DNA from: Rothia nasisuis
GTDB taxonomy: Bacteria; Actinomycetota; Actinomycetes; Actinomycetales; Micrococcaceae
Assembly (NCBI RefSeq): GCF_928381405.1
Contig: NZ_CAKMSB010000012.1
Location: 1 to 64,000 of the forward strand
DNA: 64,000 nt
Reading direction: 5' to 3'
Below are positions 9,759 to 17,946 of the stretch, piece after piece. Position 1 is the first letter of the stretch; every line of letters begins with the position of its first letter. Position numbers and translations under genes: made by a program. The notes under the pieces are model-generated. The model was not told where the DNA came from. It ran no database searches and worked only from the letters and a program-made list of their open reading frames with translations.

Positions 9759-11177
9759 ATGACCATACTCGACGTTGTGCGCATGTTGCGCGTTAATTTT
9801 AAATTTCTTCTAGCGGGACTCATTATTGGTGCCCTGCTAGGTTACGGCTACTCACTGACACAGCCGAAAATCTATGCATCATCTGCGACCGGCTACGTCA
9901 CTGTAGGTGAAGGCGCTGGAATTGGCGACGTCATCTCAGGCTCCGCCGCCGCAAAAGAGAAAGCAGCAGCCTACCTGGCGTTCGTCAATAGTGGGCCCGT
10001 AGCCGATGAGATTATCGCAGCTAACCCCAACCTGAATCTTACTCGTGGTGAGATTCAGGGGAACCTGACCGCAACCGTTGACGAAAATTCAGCGCTGATT
10101 CGGGTTTCTGCGCAGGGCTCCACCCCCGAATCCGCCCAGGCACTTGCCAACAGCTCCCTGCAGGCCGTGGCTAAGGTAGCTAACGACCTCGAAGGTACGA
10201 GCACTGTTCGCGTGATCCCCCTTGAAGATGCCACGCTCAACAGCGGGCCAATTAGCCCAGACACCCGAAAACTGATGCTGGCAGGTGGCGGCGCTGGCCT
10301 GGCGCTCGTCCTTGCGGTGATTCTTCTGCGACGCACCATTGACACCAAGCTGCGCACCCGCGACGATGCCACCAAGGCCACCGAATCCGGCGTGCTCGGC
10401 GTGCTCCCGATTTCTGAGGAGCTCACCGAAGAGAATATTCTGCGTGCCCACAGTGACCACGTAGCTCAGGAAGCGATCCGTCAGATGCGCACCAACCTCC
10501 GCTTCGTCAATGTGGACAGGCCACCCAAGTCTCTCATCGTCACGTCGGCCGAACCCGGCGAAGGTAAATCCACGGTTTCTACCTCACTGGCCCGTGCCCT
10601 AGCTGACGCCGGTCAGCCCGTCATCATCATTGACGCTGATCTGCGCCGACCCACCATTGCTAAGAAGTTCAAAATTGACTCCAAGGTGGGTCTGACCCAG
10701 GTTCTTGCTGGCCAGGTAGAGCTAGCTGATGCCGTGCGCCAGTTTGAAGATACCCAGCTTTTCATTCTGCCAGCCGGGCGCATTCCCCCTAACCCCTCAG
10801 AGCTTTTGGGCTCAGATAAAATGCGTCAGCTGATTTCTGAACTCTCGGGTGAGTTCACGGTCGTTATCGACGTTCCCCCCGTCCTACCGGTCACCGATGC
10901 CGCCCTTCTCTCTAATTCGGTAGACGGTGTGGTCCTGGTGGGCACCGTGGGCAAGACCCGTAAAGAAAACCTTGCAGAAGCAGCTGATAATCTACGGAAG
11001 GTCAACGCTACCTTGCTAGGTGTTGTCATCAACAGGGCACCGCGCAAGGGCCTGGGCAACTCCTATTATGGTTTTGGTTATTCTTCTAATACCGCTTACT
11101 CCTCCTATTACGGCCAAGATAAAGACGGCCACAAAAAGGACTCCAGAAGAAGGAAGAAGGCGAAGTCGGGTTCCTGA
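9759..11177 (+). CDS. Polysaccharide co-polymerase/bacterial tyrosine kinase (Wzz-Wzc type)
   Basis: This 472-residue protein controls polysaccharide chain length and export at the membrane. Transmembrane segments near residues 13-32 and 172-190 flank an extracytoplasmic Wzz domain. A cytoplasmic BY-kinase follows, with Walker A at about 263-272 (SAEPGEGKST), Walker A' at 289-298 (IIIDADLRRP) and Walker B near VVIDVPP. The C-terminal tail has six tyrosines within about 18 residues before a Lys/Arg-rich end, the autophosphorylation cluster of this class. Its natural phosphatase partner may be the LMW-PTP gene at 29327. It stands alone behind rmlA, with its terminator displaced by a palindromic element. 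Confidence 0.93.
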   Translation: MTILDVVRMLRVNFKFLLAGLIIGALLGYGYSLTQPKIYASSATGYVTVGEGAGIGDVISGSAAAKEKAAAYLAFVNSGPVADEIIAANPNLNLTRGEIQGNLTATVDENSALIRVSAQGSTPESAQALANSSLQAVAKVANDLEGTSTVRVIPLEDATLNSGPISPDTRKLMLAGGGAGLALVLAVILLRRTIDTKLRTRDDATKATESGVLGVLPISEELTEENILRAHSDHVAQEAIRQMRTNLRFVNVDRPPKSLIVTSAEPGEGKSTVSTSLARALADAGQPVIIIDADLRRPTIAKKFKIDSKVGLTQVLAGQVELADAVRQFEDTQLFILPAGRIPPNPSELLGSDKMRQLISELSGEFTVVIDVPPVLPVTDAALLSNSVDGVVLVGTVGKTRKENLAEAADNLRKVNATLLGVVINRAPRKGLGNSYYGFGYSSNTAYSSYYGQDKDGHKKDSRRRKKAKSGS

Positions 11178-11206
11178 CCTAGCCTGGCGGGTTATTCAAA
11201 GTCTTT

Positions 11207-11388
11207 GAGGCTTATTCAAAAGTAATCAGGCGAACCCAGGCTCGCAGCGAAGAGCTGCTGGCTCAGATGGTGTCGGCAGCTTCAGAGCGTGCGAGAAAAG
11301 AAAGGCTGACGAGAAATAGGCGAAGCCACTGGGCTCCATCCAGCGCGAGCCTGGGTGGCCGGGGCGAAAGCACTTTTGAATAAACCTC
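11207..11388. repeat. Palindromic intergenic element, long copy 3
   Basis: GAGGCTTATTCAAAAGT at 11207-11223 and ACTTTTGAATAAACCTC at 11372-11388 bound a 182-bp element, about twice the length of copy 1. Its left 34 bases match the complement of the right end of copy 1, and its right about 45 bases match the complement of the left end of copy 1. The two ends of the family are therefore distinct and conserved, and the extra middle may be ancestral. A partial arm (TTATTCAAAGT, 11192-11202) precedes it. Confidence 0.85.
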
Positions 11389-11396
11389 CTCACACG

Positions 11397-11444
11397 GTTT
11401 ATGCCAGCTCAGCACTTACGGTGAGCTGGCATAAACTATTTTTA
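11397..11444 (+). terminator. Strong rho-independent terminator
   Basis: GTTTATGCCAGCTCA at 11397-11411 pairs perfectly over 15 bases with 11422-11436 around a 10-base loop and is followed by TATTTTT. It terminates transcription from the BY-kinase gene. The long palindromic element lies between the gene and this terminator, as if inserted upstream of it. Confidence 0.85.
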
Positions 11445-11482
11445 GGGCTATTAACCCAGCTTTTGCGATACCTTGGAGATTT

Positions 11483-12334
11483 ATGACCGATACATCTTCC
11501 CCGCTACAGGATGTTCCCCTACCCATACGCATTCAGCTTTCACATGCTTACTTTCAGCACCTGGCCGACAGGCTCAAGGTCGATCTCTTGCATGTGAAGG
11601 GGTACGCCTTCGCGGGCGAGGTCTATGGGCCCGGGCGTTCAAGCACAGACGTTGACCTGCTGGTACGCCCCGAGCACCTTAATCGGCTTATTGACGCTGC
11701 GGTTCAAGACGGCTGGGAGATTTTGGCTCACTTTGAAACCGGCTCCATTTTCGAGCACGCGATGACGCTCTATCACGGCTCGTGGGGGCTGGTGGATATA
11801 CACCGCTACTTTCCCGGTATCGGGGATACCCGTGGCTCGGCTTTCGAGACGCTCTGGCAGCAGCGTAGAGCCCGGCTTATAGCCCACTACCCCTGCCAGC
11901 TCCCCTCCTTGCTGGATTCAAGGATCATAGTCGTGGTGCACGGTGCCAGGTCAACAGCAGAGCACAACCCAGATATCAGTTTTCTGAAAGAAACCCTCTC
12001 CCCCGACGAATGGGCTCAGATGCGTAGCCGCCTGCCCGAGCTCCAGGCACAGCTGGCTTTCGCGGCTGCACTCCATGAACTTGATGCTTTCAAAGATCAC
12101 CCAGACTATTTGTTCTGGAAGTCTGTGTCAGAGGAGACCCCCGAGCACGTTCGCTGGAGAGCACGACTGGAACATGCCCAGGGGGTGCGGGGCAAGGTGA
12201 AGGTGCTGATGAGTATCTTGTTAGTAAACAAAGACCATCTGGCCATGGAGCTGGGGCATGCGCCAAGCCAGAGGGAAATTCGTGAAAAGTTTTTCAGTCG
12301 CTTTGTAGCCCTTAAACAGATGGGGAGAAAATAA
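11483..12334 (+). CDS. Nucleotidyltransferase-fold protein (NTP_transf_5-like)
   Basis: The 283-residue protein has a minimal nucleotidyltransferase signature: HVKGYAFAGEVYGPGR (about residues 37-52), then SSTDVDLLV with the metal-binding pair Asp56 and Asp58, and a third acidic position in GLVDIHRYF. This resembles the uncharacterised nucleotidyltransferase family (PF14907 type) that recurs in capsule and RiPP-like loci. No substrate is known. It is followed after one base by a PqqD-like gene, so the two probably act together. The ATG at 11483 has TGGAG upstream. A role as an NMP-transferring modifier of a protein or glycan is only a possibility. Confidence 0.7.
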   Translation: MTDTSSPLQDVPLPIRIQLSHAYFQHLADRLKVDLLHVKGYAFAGEVYGPGRSSTDVDLLVRPEHLNRLIDAAVQDGWEILAHFETGSIFEHAMTLYHGSWGLVDIHRYFPGIGDTRGSAFETLWQQRRARLIAHYPCQLPSLLDSRIIVVVHGARSTAEHNPDISFLKETLSPDEWAQMRSRLPELQAQLAFAAALHELDAFKDHPDYLFWKSVSEETPEHVRWRARLEHAQGVRGKVKVLMSILLVNKDHLAMELGHAPSQREIREKFFSRFVALKQMGRK

Positions 12335-12335
12335 G

Positions 12336-12623
12336 TTGTCTTCTCTCTATCAGCGTGCTCCCCACACCGCCTTTGTAGAGGGGGCTGACGGTGACGGCGC
12401 AGCTAGCGCTGCCTCATACGTGGCGAACCTGCTGACTTCAGAAATCGCCGTACTCAACGGCCCCAGCACGCTCATCTGGGAAATCCTTGAAACACCCTCT
12501 ACCTCTGAAGCAATCATCTCTGAAATCACTGAGATGTACGGTGTCCCCAGAGAAACCGTGGCGCCCAGTGTTCTAGGGTTCCTTGATTCTTTAGTGGGCC
12601 GGGGGCTCGTCGTGCATCAATGA
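12336..12623 (+). CDS. PqqD-like small protein (RRE-type winged helix)
   Basis: The 95-residue protein has the PqqD-like order: a beta-hairpin (SEIAVLNGPSTLIWEIL), a helix-turn-helix segment (STSEAIISEITEMYGV) and a terminal FLDSLVGRGLVV. PqqD and RiPP recognition elements bind peptide leaders and present them to modifying enzymes. No precursor peptide or radical-SAM enzyme is visible here, so its partner may instead be the preceding nucleotidyltransferase. The start codon is TTG at 12336 behind GGGGAG, one base after the upstream stop. Its 3' end overlaps the convergent glycosyltransferase by 33 bases. Confidence 0.72.
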   Translation: MSSLYQRAPHTAFVEGADGDGAASAASYVANLLTSEIAVLNGPSTLIWEILETPSTSEAIISEITEMYGVPRETVAPSVLGFLDSLVGRGLVVHQ

Positions 12624-13775
12624 GAGTAAGTCCTCGTCCTTTTGAATAGCCTTTATACGCTCAAGATGTGCTTTGACCTCGCGGATAAACCGTTCTTCGC
12701 TAAACTGCTCAACGTGAGAGCGAATAGCATCACTTGAGAACTGACTCGGGTCAAAATTCTCAACAGCACAACGGATGTCTACCGCGCTGGGGGTCTTGAT
12801 GAAAGTTCCGGTGACCCCATCAACGATGGTATCGAGAAAGCCACCAGCTTTAAGGGCAATAGTGGGTTTTCCAAAGGCACCGCCCTCAAGCGGAGTAATA
12901 CCGAAGTCCTCGTGAGATACAGCGATCAAAGCTGTTGCATGGGCGTAGGCATACTGCATCTGTTCGTCTGAAATGTTTGAGGCAAAGGCAACGTTACTGC
13001 TTGCCAAAGCCTGTAACTCATCCATCATAGGCCCGGCACCAACAACGAGTAGCTTCTGATTTAAACCGGCGAAAGCCTCAACTGCCTGCTGAACATTTTT
13101 ATAGGGAAGAAGACGAGAAACAATGATGAAGTAGCCGTCTGCCATAAAATCTTCGAGGCCAGGAATGGGCTCTTGAAGCCCTTCTTCACTGATGGAATAA
13201 GGCGGAAAGATAATTTCTGTGCGCTTGCCGTATACATCAAAAATTCGTTGTTGAATGGTTGACGAATTAGCCACATAATGGGGGTGCCGGTTAGCGGCCT
13301 GGCGGTCCCACCAGCGTAGGAAAGGGCGCATCATTTTGAAGGTACGCGCTAGACCCTTGTTGATACGGTGGCCTATGTATTGGTCGGTAAGGTAAATCCA
13401 GCGGGCCGGTGAATGGCAGTAGATAAAGCTCTGTGCCGGTAAATCGAAGCCATGCGCCCACCCCGTGGTCGATACGAGCGAGCGTTCGGCATCCACCTTT
13501 AAACGCCCCGAAAAGTAGGGCAGAAACGGTAGCGCAAGCCTGTGGTCTTTGCGGAAGAGGCGAACCCTGTTCAGCGGAGATGTAATAACCGTGCAGTTTT
13601 TAAACTCGGGGTAGGTGTTATCGGGATCATAAAGGGTTGTATAGATTGGTGCTTCTGGAAAGGCCTTGTGAAGAGCGAGCACTACGCGCTCAGCCCCGCC
13701 CCGCTGAGTAAGATAATCGTGAGCGATAGCGAGGGGGTAGCGCTCACTCGTCAGCTGATGTTTTTCGGGTCGCAT
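12591..13775 (-). CDS. GT4 glycosyltransferase (WbaZ-like)
   Basis: This is a predicted GT-B transferase of 394 residues, last gene of the large minus-strand glycan operon. The N-terminus (AIAHDYLTQRGGAERVVLAL, then the segment with FIYCHSPARW) is typical of WbaZ-type mannosyltransferases. The C-terminal half has IIVSRLLPYKNVQQAV, LLVVGAGP and EDFGITPLEGGAFGKPTIA, the E-x7-E donor site. The start is set at ATG 13775 (MRPEKHQ), 20 bases after the preceding stop; a longer frame would lie inside the upstream gene. The mannose assignment rests only on family resemblance. The last codons overlap the convergent PqqD-like gene. Confidence 0.85.
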   Translation of the reverse strand: MRPEKHQLTSERYPLAIAHDYLTQRGGAERVVLALHKAFPEAPIYTTLYDPDNTYPEFKNCTVITSPLNRVRLFRKDHRLALPFLPYFSGRLKVDAERSLVSTTGWAHGFDLPAQSFIYCHSPARWIYLTDQYIGHRINKGLARTFKMMRPFLRWWDRQAANRHPHYVANSSTIQQRIFDVYGKRTEIIFPPYSISEEGLQEPIPGLEDFMADGYFIIVSRLLPYKNVQQAVEAFAGLNQKLLVVGAGPMMDELQALASSNVAFASNISDEQMQYAYAHATALIAVSHEDFGITPLEGGAFGKPTIALKAGGFLDTIVDGVTGTFIKTPSAVDIRCAVENFDPSQFSSDAIRSHVEQFSEERFIREVKAHLERIKAIQKDEDLLSLMHDEPPAH

Positions 13776-13794
13776 GGTGCGGCGGCTCTTTCGG

Positions 13795-14739
13795 TTAAAA
13801 GTTTCTCTGTGCGCGGTGAGGGTATGTGATACCTGCGTAACTGGCAGATTCCACGATGAGAGAGATAAGTTTTTCTGCAATTGGACGGGGGAGTTGGTCA
13901 GCCAGAGCATCAACAACATTACCCAGATATTTTACGCTACTTTCCGTGGAAACTATGGCTAGGGTTCTCAGTGCCAGCCCCCACAGCCCGGTAGGGCGAG
14001 CCTGCGGCAGGGAGCTAAGCCCGTGCTTATCAGTGAAGATAGTACGGGCGGCACCGGAGTAGAGGGCGCGCCTGGCGCGAGTGGCTGTTGTTGTCGCTGC
14101 AAGGTAGTGGGGGGTCGCCAGCTCTGGATCGATCACGATGGTGCCGCCAGCCCGGTCAATCCTGTACCCCATATCTACGTCCTCCCAGCCGTAGAGGCGG
14201 TAGCGGTCGTCATAGCCACCGAGCTTCTCGAAGAGCTGGCGAGACATGGAGACATTGCCCGCCCAGTACTTCCACCGCTGATCTGGTGATGCCGTGTGGG
14301 CTTCTTGGCGGAATTTTTCGTCACGGTAACGCCCGTAAGCCCGGGCGTAGGGGGTGTCTGGAAGGATGTTTTTGTAGATACCGATAACGCCTGTTTCTCT
14401 TCCCGGAGTGTGGTGGGTGAGGTGTTGGGCCACGTACTGGTTGGCTGGTTGTAGGTCGTCATCGCAGCGGATGAGGACGCTCGCGTCGGCGGCTCGGTGC
14501 CCCGCGTTGAGGGCAGCTACTCGCCCCTGGTTGTGTTCGAAAACAATCATGGAGAGGTTGAGGGTGCCTCGATCGATGTATTCTTGCACAACAGCGGTTG
14601 AACCGTCGATGTCTCCATCGATAACCACGATGACCTGAAAGTCCTTCTCAGTCTGCTTCTCCAGGGCTTCAAGGGGGTAATGAAGTTTGGACGCCCCGCC
14701 ACGGGTGGGGATGATAACAGCGGCTTTATAGGTGCTCAC
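13795..14739 (-). CDS. GT2 family glycosyltransferase
   Basis: This is a 314-residue inverting GT-A enzyme with AAVIIPTRGG at the N-terminus, VVIDGDIDGST, the metal-binding IRCDDDLQP near residue 90, and YGWEDVDMGYR (ED-x-D) in the acceptor-binding half. The C-terminal region is helical and basic. The start codon is GTG at 14739. It lies within the tightly spaced operon, three bases after the stop of the preceding GT4 gene. The sugar is unknown. Confidence 0.85.
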   Translation of the reverse strand: MSTYKAAVIIPTRGGASKLHYPLEALEKQTEKDFQVIVVIDGDIDGSTAVVQEYIDRGTLNLSMIVFEHNQGRVAALNAGHRAADASVLIRCDDDLQPANQYVAQHLTHHTPGRETGVIGIYKNILPDTPYARAYGRYRDEKFRQEAHTASPDQRWKYWAGNVSMSRQLFEKLGGYDDRYRLYGWEDVDMGYRIDRAGGTIVIDPELATPHYLAATTTATRARRALYSGAARTIFTDKHGLSSLPQARPTGLWGLALRTLAIVSTESSVKYLGNVVDALADQLPRPIAEKLISLIVESASYAGITYPHRAQRNF

Positions 14740-14742
14740 GGC

Positions 14743-15783
14743 TTAGCTTTCTAGTTTTTGGAGTGTACGGCGAACTCGTTCTTGCCCGGCCTGGGGCGAG
14801 TAGGCCTCGTGCCATCGCCAATAGTTCTCTGTGAGTTGGTCCCAGACGGCCTGAGGCTCTGAGCGCAGGAGCTGGGTCAGCTTTTCAATACTGGAGGCGA
14901 GCTCGTCCACGCTACCTTGCCTAAAGACCCAGGCGTAGTTTTCCCCTACCACCTCGGGGAGTGCACCGGCATCAGATACGATGAGTGGTTGCCGCGCGCT
15001 CATAGCCTCGGTGGCTACCAGCCCAAAAGACTCCTCCACCTCTGAAGGAACCACGAGTATGTCGCTGGTGGCAAAGAGTTGTTCAGGGGTAACCCAGCCC
15101 AGCATTTCAACGTCTTCGCCGAGTTCTGTGAAGGCCTGCTGCATGCGTTCCTGATCGCTACCGTCAATAAATTTTGCTGTGCCCGCAACAACGAGCCTGT
15201 ACCGAAGGTGGGTGCTCTGCCGGTTAAGTTGCGCTATAGCATGGGCAAGGGTGTGGGTCCCTTTCAGGGGTGAGGGGCGGCCCAGAAAGCCGATTCGCAC
15301 GGGTGTTTGCACGGAGGGCTGTGACAGGGGCTGCTCCGTCTCTCTGACCCAGTTTTCAAAGACATGGGTGCCCGGGAGCCTCCCCGCAACAAAGTGGCTA
15401 GGCACCAGCACCCGGCGGGCGCCCCGTCGAGCCAGCCTATAGGCATGGCGCTGTGAGCCCTGCGGTAGCTGATGCAGGTGGACTATACGGTTTTTATAAC
15501 CAGCTGTGGCAAGAGCGGGCACGAGGCCGTTGCACCACAGCAGCCCATCTCTATTCTGTGCATACCAGGCCCTTAACTGCACCATGTAGGCTTTACGGTT
15601 GACCGCGGGGAGCGAGACGGTTGAGAAACCTTCGTCTCGGGCAGCCTCAATCAGCTCATCGGGCTGTGCTGGGCCTAGGATGGTCACGCTGTGGCCGAGC
15701 GCTCGTAGGGCACGAGCGATGTTGAGGAGCATGACCTCTCCCCCACCAATTTCTCCGTTATTTGCAGCTATAAAAATATTCAC
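14743..15783 (-). CDS. GT4 family glycosyltransferase
   Basis: This is a 346-residue GT-B enzyme. The N-terminus IFIAANNGEIGGGEVMLLNIARAL has the glycine-rich acceptor-domain loop. The C-terminal domain has RIGFLGRPSPLKGTHTL, LVVAGTAKF, EMLGWV and ESFGLVATEAMSARQPLIV with the two E-x7-E glutamates. The start is GTG at 15783, seven bases from the upstream stop and preceded by TAGG. The position in the operon points to assembly of the repeat unit made by this locus. Confidence 0.87.
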   Translation of the reverse strand: MNIFIAANNGEIGGGEVMLLNIARALRALGHSVTILGPAQPDELIEAARDEGFSTVSLPAVNRKAYMVQLRAWYAQNRDGLLWCNGLVPALATAGYKNRIVHLHQLPQGSQRHAYRLARRGARRVLVPSHFVAGRLPGTHVFENWVRETEQPLSQPSVQTPVRIGFLGRPSPLKGTHTLAHAIAQLNRQSTHLRYRLVVAGTAKFIDGSDQERMQQAFTELGEDVEMLGWVTPEQLFATSDILVVPSEVEESFGLVATEAMSARQPLIVSDAGALPEVVGENYAWVFRQGSVDELASSIEKLTQLLRSEPQAVWDQLTENYWRWHEAYSPQAGQERVRRTLQKLES

Positions 15784-15789
15784 AAGGGC

Positions 15790-16698
15790 CTACTCCCCGG
15801 TTAAAATCTGATGAGGGGGCATTGTGTTTTTACCAGCATAGATAAGTGAGCCGTACAGATTACCTAGACTTGCCACAAGAACCGAAAGATCTTTTCGGTT
15901 TATGGTTCTCTCTCTAGCGAAAAAACGGATTATACGCACCAAGATAGAGAATACATTTTTGAGGCAGAACAAAGGCCTGTAGCTATTGTTATCATATTGG
16001 GGGTAGCGCCGAGCCATGAGCACCCTCCCCACACCGAGCATGAATTTCTTCTTCACCGATGCAGAGTTACTACTCACCGTGAAATAAACTTCAGCCTTGG
16101 GTTCATAATCTATAGAAAAACCAGATTCTTGAACACGCCATGAAAAGTCGACGTCATCAAATCCGTATCTAGGCAACCCCTCATCGAAACCACCCGATGA
16201 AAAAAAGGCATGGCTAGTAATAGCAAAGTTACAGCCAGACACATGGGGAAGGTACTTAGTTGCCACAAGACCTTGACCAATTCCGATATCAAGCCGGTTC
16301 CCTTGCCCATCCACCGGGTGAACACGGCCTCCCATGAGGGCATCACGCCCCTTCAGCGAATCGGCGATAGCTTGAACCCATCGCTCATGTACCCTATCAT
16401 CTGCATCACAGAATGCAAAAATATCCGCGCGTGCCGCGCGAGCCCCTTTATTACGAGCATAAGGCAATCCCGGGGTTTCAGAAGCATCAATTATTCGGGT
16501 TATTAAAGCTAACTTATGTGATTGCTTGAGATACCGACGAATAACTTCTTGCGTTCCGTCGGTAGACCCATTATCGACGATAATAATCTCGAAGGGGGCA
16601 TCAGCAACTTGACGTTCTAAGGCCGCAAGCTGGTTTTCAATAACCTCTACCCCGTTACGCACACACAGGATCACCGACACATCCACAGGAGCGCTCAT
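15790..16698 (-). CDS. GT2 family glycosyltransferase
   Basis: This is a 302-residue GT-A enzyme: VSVILCVRNG, IIIVDNGSTDGTQ, FCDADD as the metal-binding motif near residue 97, then GGRVHPVDG and YGFDDVDFSWRV. The C-terminal 60 residues contain a hydrophobic stretch (LFCLKNVFSILVRIIRFF) that may associate with the membrane. The ATG overlaps the stop of the upstream polymerase gene (ATGA), so the two are coupled. It resembles the GT2 genes at 33982 and 34913 in motif spacing. Confidence 0.86.
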   Translation of the reverse strand: MSAPVDVSVILCVRNGVEVIENQLAALERQVADAPFEIIIVDNGSTDGTQEVIRRYLKQSHKLALITRIIDASETPGLPYARNKGARAARADIFAFCDADDRVHERWVQAIADSLKGRDALMGGRVHPVDGQGNRLDIGIGQGLVATKYLPHVSGCNFAITSHAFFSSGGFDEGLPRYGFDDVDFSWRVQESGFSIDYEPKAEVYFTVSSNSASVKKKFMLGVGRVLMARRYPQYDNNSYRPLFCLKNVFSILVRIIRFFARERTINRKDLSVLVASLGNLYGSLIYAGKNTMPPHQILTGE

Positions 16699-17945
16699 CG
16701 GTATCTCCTTTCATCAATCATAGAGTCATAACCATACATATTGATATGTTTGTTCACTCCCAAATCAACAATCCAGGCCCGAATCACAAAGCCCATGCAT
16801 ATAGCCCACGGCAGGGTGTAAAAAACCTCCCCCAAGCGCAGTGCACAGACCATGAGGGCAATACCTATACCCTGACCAATAATCTGGTACGAAGACCAAG
16901 CCTTATTTTTAGTCAGGGGCCGCACAGCTACAAACAGTGTTATTCCCACCACCGCAACCGTCCATATCCACCCACCCTCGACGAAGGCCGACCAGTAAGA
17001 ATTATGGAAGAACCAGGTGCGCTCGCGTGCTACATCGTAAACATAGGCCTCACCAAGCCCCCGCCCAAAGAACCCGGTGGCCTGTACCTTAGCCCAGGCC
17101 ATAGCGTCAATCTGTGAACGTAGCTCATCGGTACCCGTGCGATCACCAAAGACCTCAGCCTGGGAGTAGTCTTCTGTGACGAGGTTCAGCAGCAGCCAGA
17201 ACACCCACAAGAGGGCAATTTTTGCCAGGGGAACAAGGCGAGGAGCCAGCAGAATCCAGAGGCAGGCAAAGGCCAGGGCCGCAAGTGAGGTTCGTGACCC
17301 GGTCGTCCAAAGTAAACCGCACGAGACGATAAAGACCGTTACCTGCTGCCACCGGTGAGTGAACACGGTCATCACGAGCAGAGCGAAAAGGGCATGAACC
17401 AGACCAGCAAAGTTCTTATCACCTAGATAGCCCGTTAGATACTGGCCGTAAGTCGCTGGTGCTATACCCGCGAAGAAAAGGCCGGCATTAACTAGCAGTG
17501 CCGTCGAATAGCCCAGAATAGCGGACCGCAGGTGAATTCGCCCCACAGCGATAACGTATATCAGCAAGGTCATCGCTATCAGGCGTATCCAGCGGCGGCT
17601 CCACTCAGAGGCATAGACACTCGGGTCAGCAAAAACAGAGACCACACCCACGTAGGCAAGCGCCAAGAATAAAACAGTGAAGACTTGTGACCAGACACCC
17701 AGGGAAAAAACGGTTTTTTTGCCCAGTGCGTAGCCCACAATCACGAACACCATGAGCTGGTTGAAGGGGAGCCCGATCCCGGGCACCGTTTCACCGTAAA
17801 TTAGTGCTGCAAACAGCAGGAACTCGGGGACGCGAATCTGTGAGGCCTGAACTTTAGCTCGGTCCCCCGCCTCACGGGCAAGCTCCCCGACGGTTCGTTG
17901 CCCGATGGTCAGTTTTCCCTGTTCAGAGACGCCAATCACTGACAT
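16695..17945 (-). CDS. Wzy-like O-antigen/polysaccharide polymerase
   Basis: This is a 416-residue integral membrane protein with about ten to eleven predicted hydrophobic segments from residue 38 onward. The loop GYLGDKNFAGLVHALFALL, the TTGSRTSLAAL segment and the late HNSYWSAFVEGGW motif match the O-antigen ligase/polymerase (Wzy_C) superfamily. It would join repeat units on the outer face of the membrane. The first 35 residues are a soluble stretch. It is the only polymerase candidate in the window, and no Wzx flippase accompanies it. The ligase alternative cannot be excluded. Confidence 0.82.
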   Translation of the reverse strand: MSVIGVSEQGKLTIGQRTVGELAREAGDRAKVQASQIRVPEFLLFAALIYGETVPGIGLPFNQLMVFVIVGYALGKKTVFSLGVWSQVFTVLFLALAYVGVVSVFADPSVYASEWSRRWIRLIAMTLLIYVIAVGRIHLRSAILGYSTALLVNAGLFFAGIAPATYGQYLTGYLGDKNFAGLVHALFALLVMTVFTHRWQQVTVFIVSCGLLWTTGSRTSLAALAFACLWILLAPRLVPLAKIALLWVFWLLLNLVTEDYSQAEVFGDRTGTDELRSQIDAMAWAKVQATGFFGRGLGEAYVYDVARERTWFFHNSYWSAFVEGGWIWTVAVVGITLFVAVRPLTKNKAWSSYQIIGQGIGIALMVCALRLGEVFYTLPWAICMGFVIRAWIVDLGVNKHINMYGYDSMIDERRYR

Positions 17946-17946
17946 G

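Noticed and set aside
12336-12623. PqqD-like gene as part of a lasso-peptide or other RiPP cluster
   Set aside because: No precursor peptide, B2-type protease, asparagine-synthetase-like cyclase or radical-SAM gene is encoded nearby.
12636-12652. CCTTTTGAATAGCCTTT within the end of the GT4 gene resembles the palindrome arm
   Set aside because: It lies in coding sequence, has one deleted base against the arm and no partner arm nearby, so chance similarity is as likely.
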